From Pseudomonas sp. Irchel 3E13 (GTDB lineage Bacteria > Pseudomonadota > Gammaproteobacteria > Pseudomonadales > Pseudomonadaceae), in NCBI RefSeq assembly GCF_900187455.1, contig NZ_FYDX01000009.1, positions 62,001 to 126,000 of the forward strand: a stretch of DNA of 64,000 nt, in the 5' to 3' direction. Of the stretch, positions 24,947-33,149 are shown one piece after another. Both the position numbers and the translations under genes were made by a program. The first letter of the stretch is position 1, and each line of letters begins with the position of its first letter. The notes under the pieces were generated by a model, which saw nothing but the letters and a program-made list of their open reading frames with translations, did not search any database and had not been told where the DNA came from.

Positions 24947-26071
24947 ATGAGCGATATCAACAAAGTACTGATCGTGGGCGGAGGCATCGGTGGCCTTTGC
25001 GCGGCGATTGCACTGCGCCGCCAAGGGATCGAGGTCGATCTGGTGGAGATCAAGTCCGAGTGGACGGTCTACGGCGTCGGCATCATCCAGCAGAGCAACG
25101 TGGTCCGGGAAATGGCCCGCCTCGGGGTGCTGGACCGGTACCTCGACGCCGCCTATGCCTTCGAGGACGTCGGGATCTACGACCTGCAGGGCAAGGCCCT
25201 GGCGCGCATCCCCGGACAACGCCTCGCGGGGCCGCAATACCCCGCCAACGTCGGCATCTCGCGGCTGGCCCTGCATCAGGTCTTGAGTGATACCGCCATC
25301 GAACTGGGCACCCAGGTGCGCCTCGGTGTGACGGTGGAAACGTACGAAGAATTCCCACGTGACCTGAACGTCACGTTCACCGACGGCAGTTCAGGCCGCT
25401 ACGACCTGATGATCGGTGCCGACGGGGTGTATTCGAAGGTTCGCGGCATGCTCTACGGCGACACCTACACCCCGCGGTTCACCGGGCAGGCCGTGTGGCG
25501 CTACAACTTCCCGCGCCACCCCTCCATCGACCACCTCGCCAGCTACACCGGCGCCGAAGGCAACGCCGGGCTGGTGCCGCTGGCCGACAACCTGATGTAC
25601 ATGTTCTCCACCTCCCACGAGCCGAACAATCCCTGGTACGAGCAGGATCAACTGGCCGCCACCATGCGTGACCGTCTTGCCGGTATCGGCGGGCTGGTGG
25701 GCGAGTTGCGCGAGCAGATCACCGACAACAGCCAGGTGATCTACAAACCGATGGAAGTGTTGTTCGTCGATGATCCGTGGTTCAAGGACCGCGTCGTGCT
25801 CATCGGTGACGCGGCCCACGCCACCACCCCGCACCTTGGGCAGGGCGCCGGCATGGCCATCGAGGATGCGCTGGTGCTGGCCGAGGAACTGTTCGGCGAA
25901 GGCGACCTGCGCACCCGCCTGCAACGGTTCATGATGCGGCGTTTCGACCGCTGCAAATACATCGCGGAAAACTCGATCATGGCGGGTGAGCGGGAGATGG
26001 CGAAGGATGCCGCTTTCGATCGCATCGGCCTGACCAAAGCCATGCTGGCGCGCACTGCCGAGCCTATCTGA
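24947..26071 (+). CDS. FAD-dependent aromatic monooxygenase (class A flavoprotein)
   Basis: This 374-residue protein has the FAD Rossmann motif VGGGIGGLCAA at residues 10-20, the DG motif in LMIGADGVYSKVRG, and the GD motif in LIGDAAHATTPHLGQGAGMA. These define class A flavoprotein hydroxylases such as 3-hydroxybenzoate 6-hydroxylase. It should add one oxygen atom to an activated aromatic ring using NAD(P)H. It would supply the dihydroxylated ring for the extradiol enzyme at 19407. A tandem LysR box pair upstream links it to the rest of the region. Confidence 0.92.
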   Translation: MSDINKVLIVGGGIGGLCAAIALRRQGIEVDLVEIKSEWTVYGVGIIQQSNVVREMARLGVLDRYLDAAYAFEDVGIYDLQGKALARIPGQRLAGPQYPANVGISRLALHQVLSDTAIELGTQVRLGVTVETYEEFPRDLNVTFTDGSSGRYDLMIGADGVYSKVRGMLYGDTYTPRFTGQAVWRYNFPRHPSIDHLASYTGAEGNAGLVPLADNLMYMFSTSHEPNNPWYEQDQLAATMRDRLAGIGGLVGELREQITDNSQVIYKPMEVLFVDDPWFKDRVVLIGDAAHATTPHLGQGAGMAIEDALVLAEELFGEGDLRTRLQRFMMRRFDRCKYIAENSIMAGEREMAKDAAFDRIGLTKAMLARTAEPI

Positions 26072-26132
26072 TCCTGAGCGCGGCACTGCTGGCAGTGCCG
26101 CATTTCTGTTCGCCAGATGCGAGAAGCCAGCC

Positions 26133-26465
26133 GTGGCCACATTTCTTTGCCACCGTGAGCAACTGCTGGAGGGACAGGCCCGTGGCTTTGATCCTTGGCA
26201 GCAGGGGCGCGACACGGTCATCGCGCTGCTGTGGCAGGGTGAGGTGAAGGCTTACCGCAATCTTTGCCCCCACCTCGAGGTTGCCATGCAGTACCGCAAG
26301 GACCGCTTCATGTCGGGCGATGGCCGTCACATCGTCTGTTTTGCCCATGGTGCGTTGTTCGATCCCGCCGACGGTGCCTGCCTGCTCGGGCCTTGCCTGG
26401 GGCAGGCGTTGCAGGCGCTGGTGGTGACGGCGGACGGCGACCTGAACCTGTGGATTCAGGCCTGA
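26133..26465 (+). CDS. Small Rieske [2Fe-2S] ferredoxin-like protein
   Basis: The 110-residue protein starts at GTG 26133 and is a lone Rieske domain. Cluster ligands are C45 and H47 (NLCPHLEV) and C69 and H72 (VCFAHGALF). Two further cysteines at 83 and 88 (ACLLGPCLG) lie where some Rieske ferredoxins have extra residues. It could deliver electrons to a Rieske oxygenase such as the one whose end is at 1-186. A class A flavin monooxygenase does not need a ferredoxin, so pairing with its immediate neighbour is less likely. It lies 61 bp after the monooxygenase and is probably co-transcribed. Confidence 0.85.
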   Translation: MATFLCHREQLLEGQARGFDPWQQGRDTVIALLWQGEVKAYRNLCPHLEVAMQYRKDRFMSGDGRHIVCFAHGALFDPADGACLLGPCLGQALQALVVTADGDLNLWIQA

Positions 26466-26953
26466 GCGTGTCTGTCCAACGTTGCCGCACCCTTGTGATG
26501 GGGCTTCAGCCAAATCAGGCAGAGCCCCGTAATTACGTCACACAAGGGCAGTTACACTCCTCCTGCTTCAGGTCGCGTTGACCTGTTTGATCTGAAAGAC
26601 CTCTTCTGGTGATGGGAACGCTGGCAGTTCAAATCTGCTCAGAGACCCCATCTCTTGGCTCATTGCTCATTCGCGACTTCTTGATCTCGGTATTTATTTT
26701 CTGGGTACCAGTAGAACTTTCCGACTCACGTCCATCTAAGAGTCGATTGTCGGGTGATGGGTAATCGCCAGTATGCCGTGGCTCTCGTTGTACACATTCA
26801 GTGGCAAAGTGTTCCTGCTCGACCAGGCGCACCGCGTTGACAGGTTGAGTAGAATGCTCGCCGGTAAAGAGCTGCTGACGTCAGTCAGTGCTTTTTCCTC
26901 GGTTTCAATCAGCGGCTGCCACTGTTCAGAACAAAACATTGAGGATCTACATC
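26466..26953. other. 488-bp non-coding, less GC-rich junction between catabolic region and Ter island
   Basis: No frame here has convincing coding signs. GGGGCT (26500-26505) and AGCCCC near 26523-26528 could pair after the Rieske gene but lack a T tract. A TTGACA hexamer at 26837-26842 has no well-spaced -10 partner. The region presumably holds the promoter of the Ter biosynthetic operon. GAGGA at 26941-26945 serves the TTG start at 26954. The change in base composition suggests an island boundary. Confidence 0.5.
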
Positions 26954-27952
26954 TTGATCTGGTTTCTTGAAGGACAGTCCAGTCAGCGTGACATTATTCT
27001 GGGCGCCCGTGATGCACTTCCTTCTGAAGTGAAAATCTTCGCATCGCATCGTCAGGATCGTCCGGAAATCACCAGCATCGCTGATGTAGCCTTTATGGAG
27101 CCCAAGGACGATCAGCAACGTATCGACTGGATTATCCAGACGTCTGAAGCCCATGGCATCAAGGTGATTCTGGCAGGAAGGGCAGGGCGTATCCATGAGG
27201 CTGAGCGGCATCGTTTCGAGTCCGCCGGCCTGAAGCTCGTCACTGGCGGCCTGTCATTGGAAACCTTTGATCTTGTCGACGACAAGAGCAGGTTCACCGC
27301 CGAGGCCGAGAAGGCCGGATTGAACTGTGTTCCGGCGATCACCGTGAACAATGCCCGTGAACTGGTGAATGCCTACGAAATTCTCCGGGCACAGGGCGAG
27401 GTCTGCGTGAAGCCTGCGGTAGGCATCTATGGTCAAGGTTTCTGGCGGTTCAAGGAGTCGGTCGATCCATTCCGCTGCTTCGCCAACCCTGATGCACGGG
27501 ATGTTGATTTCGAGACCTATCTCGCGGCATACAGCACCCAGGCCGACCGACCACCGATGCTTGTGATGCCTTACATGAACGGCGCGGAGTGTTCTGTCGA
27601 TATGGTGTGTGAGGCTGGGCGTCCCGTTGCCTATGTTGGCCGGCGCAAACAAGGCCTGCATCAAACATTCGAGAGAAATTCCGCTGCAGTTGAACTCGCG
27701 CTGAGCGCCGCTGCTCACTTCAAGTGCGATGGTCTCGTCAATGTTCAGACACGGGATAACACTGTTGGCGTTCCGCATCTGCTGGAAATCAATCCTCGTT
27801 ATTCCGGGGGCATCGGATATACGCGCCACACAGGTATCAACCTCCCTGGAATCTTCGCCACTCGACAACTTGGTTTACCCGAGCCTGCGACCGATTGGCA
27901 GGCAAACATCAGAGTCAAAGCTGTTACCGTTGCGGTGCCGATCGCGAACTGA
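26954..27952 (+). CDS. ATP-grasp enzyme of the Ter-associated biosynthetic module
   Basis: This 332-residue protein starts at TTG 26954, eight bases after GAGGA. The frame could extend to GTG 26888, but homologous Ter-linked ATP-grasp proteins begin at about this IWFLEGQSSQRD segment. A pre-ATP-grasp domain (residues 1-95) is followed by the nucleotide-binding region (VCVKPAVGIYGQGFWRF). The magnesium site HLLEINPRYSGGIGYT is near the end. ATP-grasp enzymes join a carboxylate to an amine or thiol via an acyl phosphate. In Ter islands this family was predicted to help make a nucleoside-like metabolite. The substrate is unknown. Confidence 0.85.
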   Translation: MIWFLEGQSSQRDIILGARDALPSEVKIFASHRQDRPEITSIADVAFMEPKDDQQRIDWIIQTSEAHGIKVILAGRAGRIHEAERHRFESAGLKLVTGGLSLETFDLVDDKSRFTAEAEKAGLNCVPAITVNNARELVNAYEILRAQGEVCVKPAVGIYGQGFWRFKESVDPFRCFANPDARDVDFETYLAAYSTQADRPPMLVMPYMNGAECSVDMVCEAGRPVAYVGRRKQGLHQTFERNSAAVELALSAAAHFKCDGLVNVQTRDNTVGVPHLLEINPRYSGGIGYTRHTGINLPGIFATRQLGLPEPATDWQANIRVKAVTVAVPIAN

Positions 27953-28025
27953 TACTTAACCCAATGCAAGCTCGATATCATTTCGACATGAGTTGGACGG
28001 ATTCAACATCAAGGAGCGTTCAGGA

Positions 28026-29165
28026 ATGATCGCGTTAGCGCCCGGCGCGAATATTACTCTGGGATCGGCTCAGTGTTCCTGGACTATCGAGTGTGCGAAT
28101 ACTTCTGCTTTTGGGGAGCACGCTGCGATCGCACTGCTCCCTACGGATGACAAGCGTCACTCCAAAGGCGAGCCCGCTCTGTTCCACCTTGAGCAGCCCT
28201 GGATGGATTGGGTCGGCAGACCTGAGCGCCCGGGTTGTACGCTGAATCTCGCCACGCTGCCTGCGGGTGCGGACCGTTTGCTCCTTGTGGTCTACACCTT
28301 CTCTGCTGCCGGCCCGGTCAGCGAGCTTCGTTCGTTGCGGCTGCAGCTTGACGGTCAAATCGAGTCCCATGTGGATCTCAGCGCGAATGGTGAATCAGCC
28401 ATCATCATTGGCGAATTCTATTCTCGTAATCAGTCTTGGAAGTTCCGGGCGTTGGCGGAAGGCTCTGCTTATGGGCTATCGGCCCTGGGGCGCAGGATAG
28501 GCCTGGACATCGACGATGCCCATCCTCATCGGCGCTCGTCGCCTTCCGATGCAAACCGGGCACGTAGCAGCGCAACCGGGACCGGGTTTGCGGTAACCAC
28601 CACACACATCCTCACCTGTGCACATGTCATTGAAGACATGCAGGAAATCCATGTTTCTTCGTTCGAGGGAAGGCACCGTGCCGAGCCAGTGGTAGTGGAT
28701 CGCCGCAACGACCTGGCACTGCTGCGGGTGCAGAACTCGCCGTTGCTCAAGCCCGCCTCATTCCGTGATGGCGCGCGTTGTGACCTGGGAGAACCGGTCG
28801 TAGCACTGGGCTTTCCCTTGGCGGGGCTCGCCGGTGGCGGTATCCATGCGACCCAGGGCGGAGTATCGGCACTGTTCGGCTTGCACAACGACGCCAGCGT
28901 ATTGCAGTTCACCGCCCCCATTCAGCCAGGCTCCAGTGGCAGTCCGCTTTTTGATACTTCGGGTGCTGTTATTGGAATGGTGACTTCCACGGTACCTGAC
29001 GCACAGAACATGAATTTCGCGGTGAAGGCCGGGCTCACTTTGGCTTTCTTGAATGCGTGTGGCATCCAGGCTCTTCGATCTGACTCCGACACTACCTTCA
29101 CTACCGCGCAGATCACCCGCGAGGCGCAGCATGGCCTATGGAAAATCGAAGCGCGTAACCCTTAG
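28026..29165 (+). CDS. TerD domain fused to a trypsin-like serine protease
   Basis: The protein has 379 residues from ATG 28026, with AAGGAG nine bases upstream; an earlier in-frame TTG at 27993 lacks this. Residues 1-165 form a TerD-like beta-sandwich (GANITLGSAQCSW, then IIIGEFYSRNQSWKFRALAE). The acidic calcium-site motifs of true TerD are missing. After a short polar linker (165-183), residues 184-350 form a chymotrypsin-fold protease. The triad is intact: H200 (TCAHVIED), D229 (RRNDLALLRV) and S304 (QPGSSGSPLFD). It has no signal peptide, so it should act in the cytoplasm. TerD may tether the protease to the Ter complex. It sits between the ATP-grasp and PRTase genes. Confidence 0.85.
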   Translation: MIALAPGANITLGSAQCSWTIECANTSAFGEHAAIALLPTDDKRHSKGEPALFHLEQPWMDWVGRPERPGCTLNLATLPAGADRLLLVVYTFSAAGPVSELRSLRLQLDGQIESHVDLSANGESAIIIGEFYSRNQSWKFRALAEGSAYGLSALGRRIGLDIDDAHPHRRSSPSDANRARSSATGTGFAVTTTHILTCAHVIEDMQEIHVSSFEGRHRAEPVVVDRRNDLALLRVQNSPLLKPASFRDGARCDLGEPVVALGFPLAGLAGGGIHATQGGVSALFGLHNDASVLQFTAPIQPGSSGSPLFDTSGAVIGMVTSTVPDAQNMNFAVKAGLTLAFLNACGIQALRSDSDTTFTTAQITREAQHGLWKIEARNP

Positions 29166-29236
29166 CAACACTATGAGTTGAACCCCAGGAAAAGAGGTGT
29201 CAGGTCACCGACCTCGCACCCGATCAGGAAGCAGTC

Positions 29237-30364
29237 ATGGAAAGCAACGTAGTACCCACATCCCTTAGCGCTCAACTCACGCGGGGAGTGCTCGAAGTCA
29301 ATGTTGACGACGCTGTCCTGACGCCAGCCGAGTTGTTCGGCTTTGCCGAGCGCCGAAACCCCAAACGCGCATTTCTTTTTGTTTCAAAGGTGCTGGGGCG
29401 TCATATACCCGTGCGTCCGTCCATCATGCGCGCTTCTTTCGAAAGCCTGGCAGCTGAAATTCCGGCTGATCTTCCGGGGCCGGTGCTGGTAATCGGCATG
29501 GCCGAAACTGCGGTGGGCCTGGGCGCCGGTGTACACCGCGCCTACAGTGCGACACGCTCGGACACCGTGTATCTGGTCAGCACCCGCCATCCGGTGGGCA
29601 CCGAGTTGTTCACCCGATTCGAGGAAGAACACAGCCACGCCAGTGCCCATCTCATCCACCTGCCTGTCGATCCGGACCTTCGGGAGCGCATGCTCAAGGC
29701 TCGATCACTGGTACTGGTTGATGACGAAGCCTCAACCGGAAAGACGTTCGTCAATTTGCACCGTGCCCTTGTCGATGCTGGCTTGAGTCATATCGAGCGG
29801 GTGGTGACCTGCGTGCTGACGGACTGGTCGGTGGGTGCTGCGCAGCAAATCATCGGAGCATCGGCAAGCTCGGTCGCGCTCATGAAGGGGTCTTACCAGT
29901 TTCATGAGGACCTGCATGCCCCTTTGCCGGACATGCCGGACGTCGGCACTGTATCGATGGGCGACTGGCCGCTGTCGCCGGATCGCGATTGGGGACGTCT
30001 GGGTGTGAGCCATGTGGAAGATAGCCTTGCGCCTGACCTGCAGGTTCGCGCCGGTGAGCGCATCATCGTGATCGGTACCAGCGAGTTTGTCTGGCGTCCG
30101 TTCCTGCTGGCTGAGCGCCTGGAGCGCGCGGGGGCCGATGTTCATTTCAGCTCCACCACACGCTCTCCCATCGCCATCGGCCATTCCATCAAGCATGCGC
30201 TGTCGTTTTCCGACAACTATGGCCTTGGTATCCCGAACTTCCTCTACAACGTCGAGCCCGGTCAGTTCGACCGGGTGCTGATATGCACGGAAACACCACT
30301 GCCGGCGGTTTCGGCGGAGTTGGTGGCTGCCCTGGGCGCGGAGGTTGTCGTCGATGGCCAATAA
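29237..30364 (+). CDS. Phosphoribosyltransferase with TRSP domain (Ter biosynthetic module)
   Basis: In this 375-residue protein, residues 30-215 form a type I phosphoribosyltransferase-like domain. The PRPP loop is LVLVDDEASTGKTF, and VLVIGMAETAVGLG is an early strand-loop. The C-terminal part (about 240-370), with RIIVIGTSEFVWRPFLLAE, matches the TRSP domain found only in Ter-linked genes. The family was predicted to attach or remove a ribose phosphate while building a nucleoside-like compound. It overlaps the next gene by 11 bp. Confidence 0.85.
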   Translation: MESNVVPTSLSAQLTRGVLEVNVDDAVLTPAELFGFAERRNPKRAFLFVSKVLGRHIPVRPSIMRASFESLAAEIPADLPGPVLVIGMAETAVGLGAGVHRAYSATRSDTVYLVSTRHPVGTELFTRFEEEHSHASAHLIHLPVDPDLRERMLKARSLVLVDDEASTGKTFVNLHRALVDAGLSHIERVVTCVLTDWSVGAAQQIIGASASSVALMKGSYQFHEDLHAPLPDMPDVGTVSMGDWPLSPDRDWGRLGVSHVEDSLAPDLQVRAGERIIVIGTSEFVWRPFLLAERLERAGADVHFSSTTRSPIAIGHSIKHALSFSDNYGLGIPNFLYNVEPGQFDRVLICTETPLPAVSAELVAALGAEVVVDGQ

Positions 30365-31112
30365 TCGCCCGCTGATCTTCGTTGACCTCGATGACACGTT
30401 GTTCCAGACCGCGCGCAAAATGCCGGAAGGGACGCGGAGAACGCCGGCGACCCTCGATGTGAACGGTCAACCCAACGGCTACATGAACCCCGTCCAGTAT
30501 GCGTTCGTCAACTGGTTGCTGGACTGCGCCGATGTCGTTCCGGTAACGGCCCGCAGTGTCGAGGCGTACAGTCGCGTGAGCCTGCCGTTCACCCAGGGCG
30601 CCATTTGCTCGCACGGCGGTACCATGCTGCGCCGCGACGGCTCGCTTGATCAGGATTGGCACACGCGGATGAGCGATGCCCTGGGAGCATTTCAGGACCG
30701 CTTGCCGCTGCTGAGCGAGGCGACGTTGCAGATCGGCGAGGAACTTGGCCATTCCCTGCGTGGCTGGGTGGTGGAAGAGGAGGGGCTGCGCCACTACGTG
30801 GTGACCAAACATAACGAATCCGATGACGCGGTGCTGGCTGATGTGCTGGCCCACGTCCAGTCCCGGGGTTTGCTGAAGGGCATGCATGTCCATGGCAATG
30901 GCAACAACCTTGCTTTCCTGCCTGAGCACCTGGCCAAACGCATGGCTGTCGAGGAATGGTTGCACCGTGATCGCGACGTGAATGGCGAGCGACCGGTATT
31001 GGGTTTTGGTGACAGCATCACCGATCTTGGATTCATGGACCTCTGTCACTGGTGGGCAACGCCGTCGCGCAGCCAACTGGCCGGTGCCGTGGAGAAAATG
31101 ATCCGTGACTGA
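30354..31112 (+). CDS. HAD superfamily hydrolase (Ter biosynthetic module)
   Basis: The protein has 252 residues from ATG 30354, which has GGAGG nine bases before it inside the end of the PRTase gene. The HAD nucleophile motif is FVDLDDTLFQ with D11 and D13. VTARSVEAY provides the threonine motif and FGDSITDLGFMD the final acidic motif. A cap domain between them resembles Cof/sucrose-phosphatase types. It probably dephosphorylates an intermediate of the Ter metabolite. Overlap with genes on both sides indicates a tightly coupled operon. Confidence 0.87.
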   Translation: MANNRPLIFVDLDDTLFQTARKMPEGTRRTPATLDVNGQPNGYMNPVQYAFVNWLLDCADVVPVTARSVEAYSRVSLPFTQGAICSHGGTMLRRDGSLDQDWHTRMSDALGAFQDRLPLLSEATLQIGEELGHSLRGWVVEEEGLRHYVVTKHNESDDAVLADVLAHVQSRGLLKGMHVHGNGNNLAFLPEHLAKRMAVEEWLHRDRDVNGERPVLGFGDSITDLGFMDLCHWWATPSRSQLAGAVEKMIRD

Positions 31113-32199
31113 CCTTCTCGCAAGCCTGATGACCGTGGGCAGCGGTAGCTACGCATCGGCAGACGTGCATTTTCTCCTGCAGGCCATGCAGATGCAGGTT
31201 ACAGACGTCGAGGAAAAGGAGCGCCTGATCCAGACGAAGCAGAAACACTATTCAGACATGATCGGCATGGAGCATGTGCCGACGGCCATGCATATGACCC
31301 TTTATGCGCGAGCGCTGGCCCAGAACGGTAAACGCATGGCAACGGATGTTCAGGCGCTGGCCCAGGCACTGAATGCCGCTTGCCACGGTCCGTCCATTGC
31401 CTTGGTTTCCTTCGTTCGTGCCGGCCTGCCGCTGGGTGTCCTGTTGCGTCGTGCACTGACCGGAATGGGCCGCGATGCCCATCACTATGGCGTCAGTATC
31501 ATTCGTGACCGCGGGATCGACCGTGTGGCCCTGGAGGCGATCATCCAGGCGCATGGCGCCGAGAATATCGTCTTCGTCGATGGCTGGACCGGGAAGGGAG
31601 CCATTTCGGGCGAGCTCAAGCGAACCCTGGCCGGGGACGATCGCTTTGCGCCAGAACCTCGCCTCGTGGTTCTGGCTGATCCCTGCGGACGTGCCTGGTT
31701 GGCGGCGTCCTGGGACGATTGGCTCATCCCCTCGGGAATTCTCGGGGCAACGGTCTCTGGCCTGGTGTCACGCTCCATCTGGCCAGCGCAGGGCGGACTG
31801 CATGGTTGCGTTGTCTACGACCACCTGCAAGCGCATGACGTGACCCGTGAGTTCGTCGACCAGATCGAAGTCGAGCGCCGCACGTTGGGCGAAACGTTGA
31901 CTGCAACAGCCTGGACTGTTGAGCAGCGGCGGGAGCTGCAATTGGGCGCGGACGGTGTGGTGACGGCCCTTGCCGCTCGGTTTGCCATCAGCAACCTCAA
32001 TCGAATCAAACCGGGTATCGCCGAGGCCACCCGGGCGGTCTTGCGCCGTGTGCCTGAACACGTGCTGGTACGCAGCCGCGATGATGAGGACGTCCAGTTG
32101 CTGATGCACCTGACGGACAGCGCCGGAGTGACGGTGGAGGAAGCGGGTGCAGAGTTGGGGCCTTATCGCGCGGTGACCATTATCCGGAGCGTCAACTGA
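31105..32199 (+). CDS. PRTase_1 (StiP) family protein with C-terminal PELOTA-like domain
   Basis: This 364-residue protein starts at GTG 31105, overlapping the HAD stop. The N-terminal 270 residues match the PRTase_1 domain, sometimes labelled cysteine protease StiP in databases. SFVRAGLPLGVLLRR and the PRPP-like loop NIVFVDGWTGKGAISGEL support the phosphoribosyltransferase reading. The last 50 residues (HVLVRSRDDEDVQLLMHL to the end) look like the PELOTA RNA-binding-like fold reported in this family. It is the second PRTase of the module. Its stop overlaps the next start as TGATG. Confidence 0.83.
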   Translation: MTDLLASLMTVGSGSYASADVHFLLQAMQMQVTDVEEKERLIQTKQKHYSDMIGMEHVPTAMHMTLYARALAQNGKRMATDVQALAQALNAACHGPSIALVSFVRAGLPLGVLLRRALTGMGRDAHHYGVSIIRDRGIDRVALEAIIQAHGAENIVFVDGWTGKGAISGELKRTLAGDDRFAPEPRLVVLADPCGRAWLAASWDDWLIPSGILGATVSGLVSRSIWPAQGGLHGCVVYDHLQAHDVTREFVDQIEVERRTLGETLTATAWTVEQRRELQLGADGVVTALAARFAISNLNRIKPGIAEATRAVLRRVPEHVLVRSRDDEDVQLLMHLTDSAGVTVEEAGAELGPYRAVTIIRSVN

Positions 32200-33149
32200 T
32201 GAGGGTGATTTCCCCGTTCGCCCTGGGCGCGACGCTTTATATGCCGGCCACTCGTGGTGACATGCTCGAGGTGGTGTTCGGCGCCAAATTTCCCGAGCTG
32301 CGTTCTCTCGTTGTTTGTCTGGAAGATGCCGTATCGTCAATCGATGTCGAGAGCGCGCTGGAGAACCTCAAGACGCTGCTCCTGGCCATCAATGCCTGTG
32401 GTGGGCGTCCCGAGCATGGGCCGCTGCTCTTCGTCCGACCGCGTGATGCGGCAATGGCCGCCATCCTCAATGACTGGCCTTTGATGAAGCACGTCGATGG
32501 TTTCGTCGTGCCGAAGCTGACCCTGCTGTCGCTCCCGGCATGGGAGCAGGCGATCAGCAATCCGGACCTGTACCTGATGCCAACCCTGGAAACCGCTGAT
32601 GTCTTTAACCCGGGTGCCATGGTGGAGTTGGGGCAGGCGCTCAAGTCCAGCCTGAACCAGCGGATCATCGCGCTGCGCATTGGTGGCAACGACCTGATGG
32701 GTTGCCTGGGACTGCGTCGCAATCCTGTGACCACGCTGTACAGCACGCCGATGAGCTACGTCATTCCGATGCTCGCCGGAATCATGGGGGCGCAAGGTTT
32801 CGCGCTGACGGCGCCGGTGTTCGAGCAACTGGCCACGCCGCTGTTATTGAAGGAGGAGCTGGAACTGGATATCTCTCATGGGTTAGTTGGAAAAACCGCC
32901 ATCCATCCCAGCCAGATCAGCCTCATTCAAGACGCGCTCCGGGTCAGCCTCGAAGATCTCAATTGCGCCCGGCTGATCGCCAATGACGTGGCCCCTGCCG
33001 TTTTTCGGCACAACGATGCCATGTGCGAGCCAGCCACGCATTACAAGTGGGCGACGAACATTCTCGAACGCGCCAAATGGCACGGGGTCAAGCCCGCGGA
33101 AGCGGGTGGCGGCGAACCCGGGTTCCGTCTCGCGGAGATCAATGGATGA
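32199..33149 (+). CDS. HpcH/HpaI aldolase/citrate lyase family protein (Ter biosynthetic module)
   Basis: This 316-residue TIM-barrel protein resembles the citrate lyase beta subunit group. LRSLVVCLEDAVSSID holds the first acidic metal ligand region. LLFVRPRD carries the conserved arginine strand, and KTAIHPSQISLIQDAL is a strong family signature near the C-terminus. These enzymes make or break C-C bonds next to a carboxylate or thioester. In Ter islands the family is a regular partner of the two PRTases and the ATP-grasp enzyme. It is coupled by overlap to both neighbours. Confidence 0.87.
   Translation: MRVISPFALGATLYMPATRGDMLEVVFGAKFPELRSLVVCLEDAVSSIDVESALENLKTLLLAINACGGRPEHGPLLFVRPRDAAMAAILNDWPLMKHVDGFVVPKLTLLSLPAWEQAISNPDLYLMPTLETADVFNPGAMVELGQALKSSLNQRIIALRIGGNDLMGCLGLRRNPVTTLYSTPMSYVIPMLAGIMGAQGFALTAPVFEQLATPLLLKEELELDISHGLVGKTAIHPSQISLIQDALRVSLEDLNCARLIANDVAPAVFRHNDAMCEPATHYKWATNILERAKWHGVKPAEAGGGEPGFRLAEING

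Noticed and set aside
26629..26832. A 67-codon minus-strand frame in the gap before the ATP-grasp gene
   Set aside because: No ribosome site, no family resemblance and no partner. Left as non-coding gap.
26837..26855. TTGACA plus TAGAAT as a promoter for the Ter operon
   Set aside because: The spacer is only seven bases, so the two hexamers cannot act together as a sigma70 promoter.
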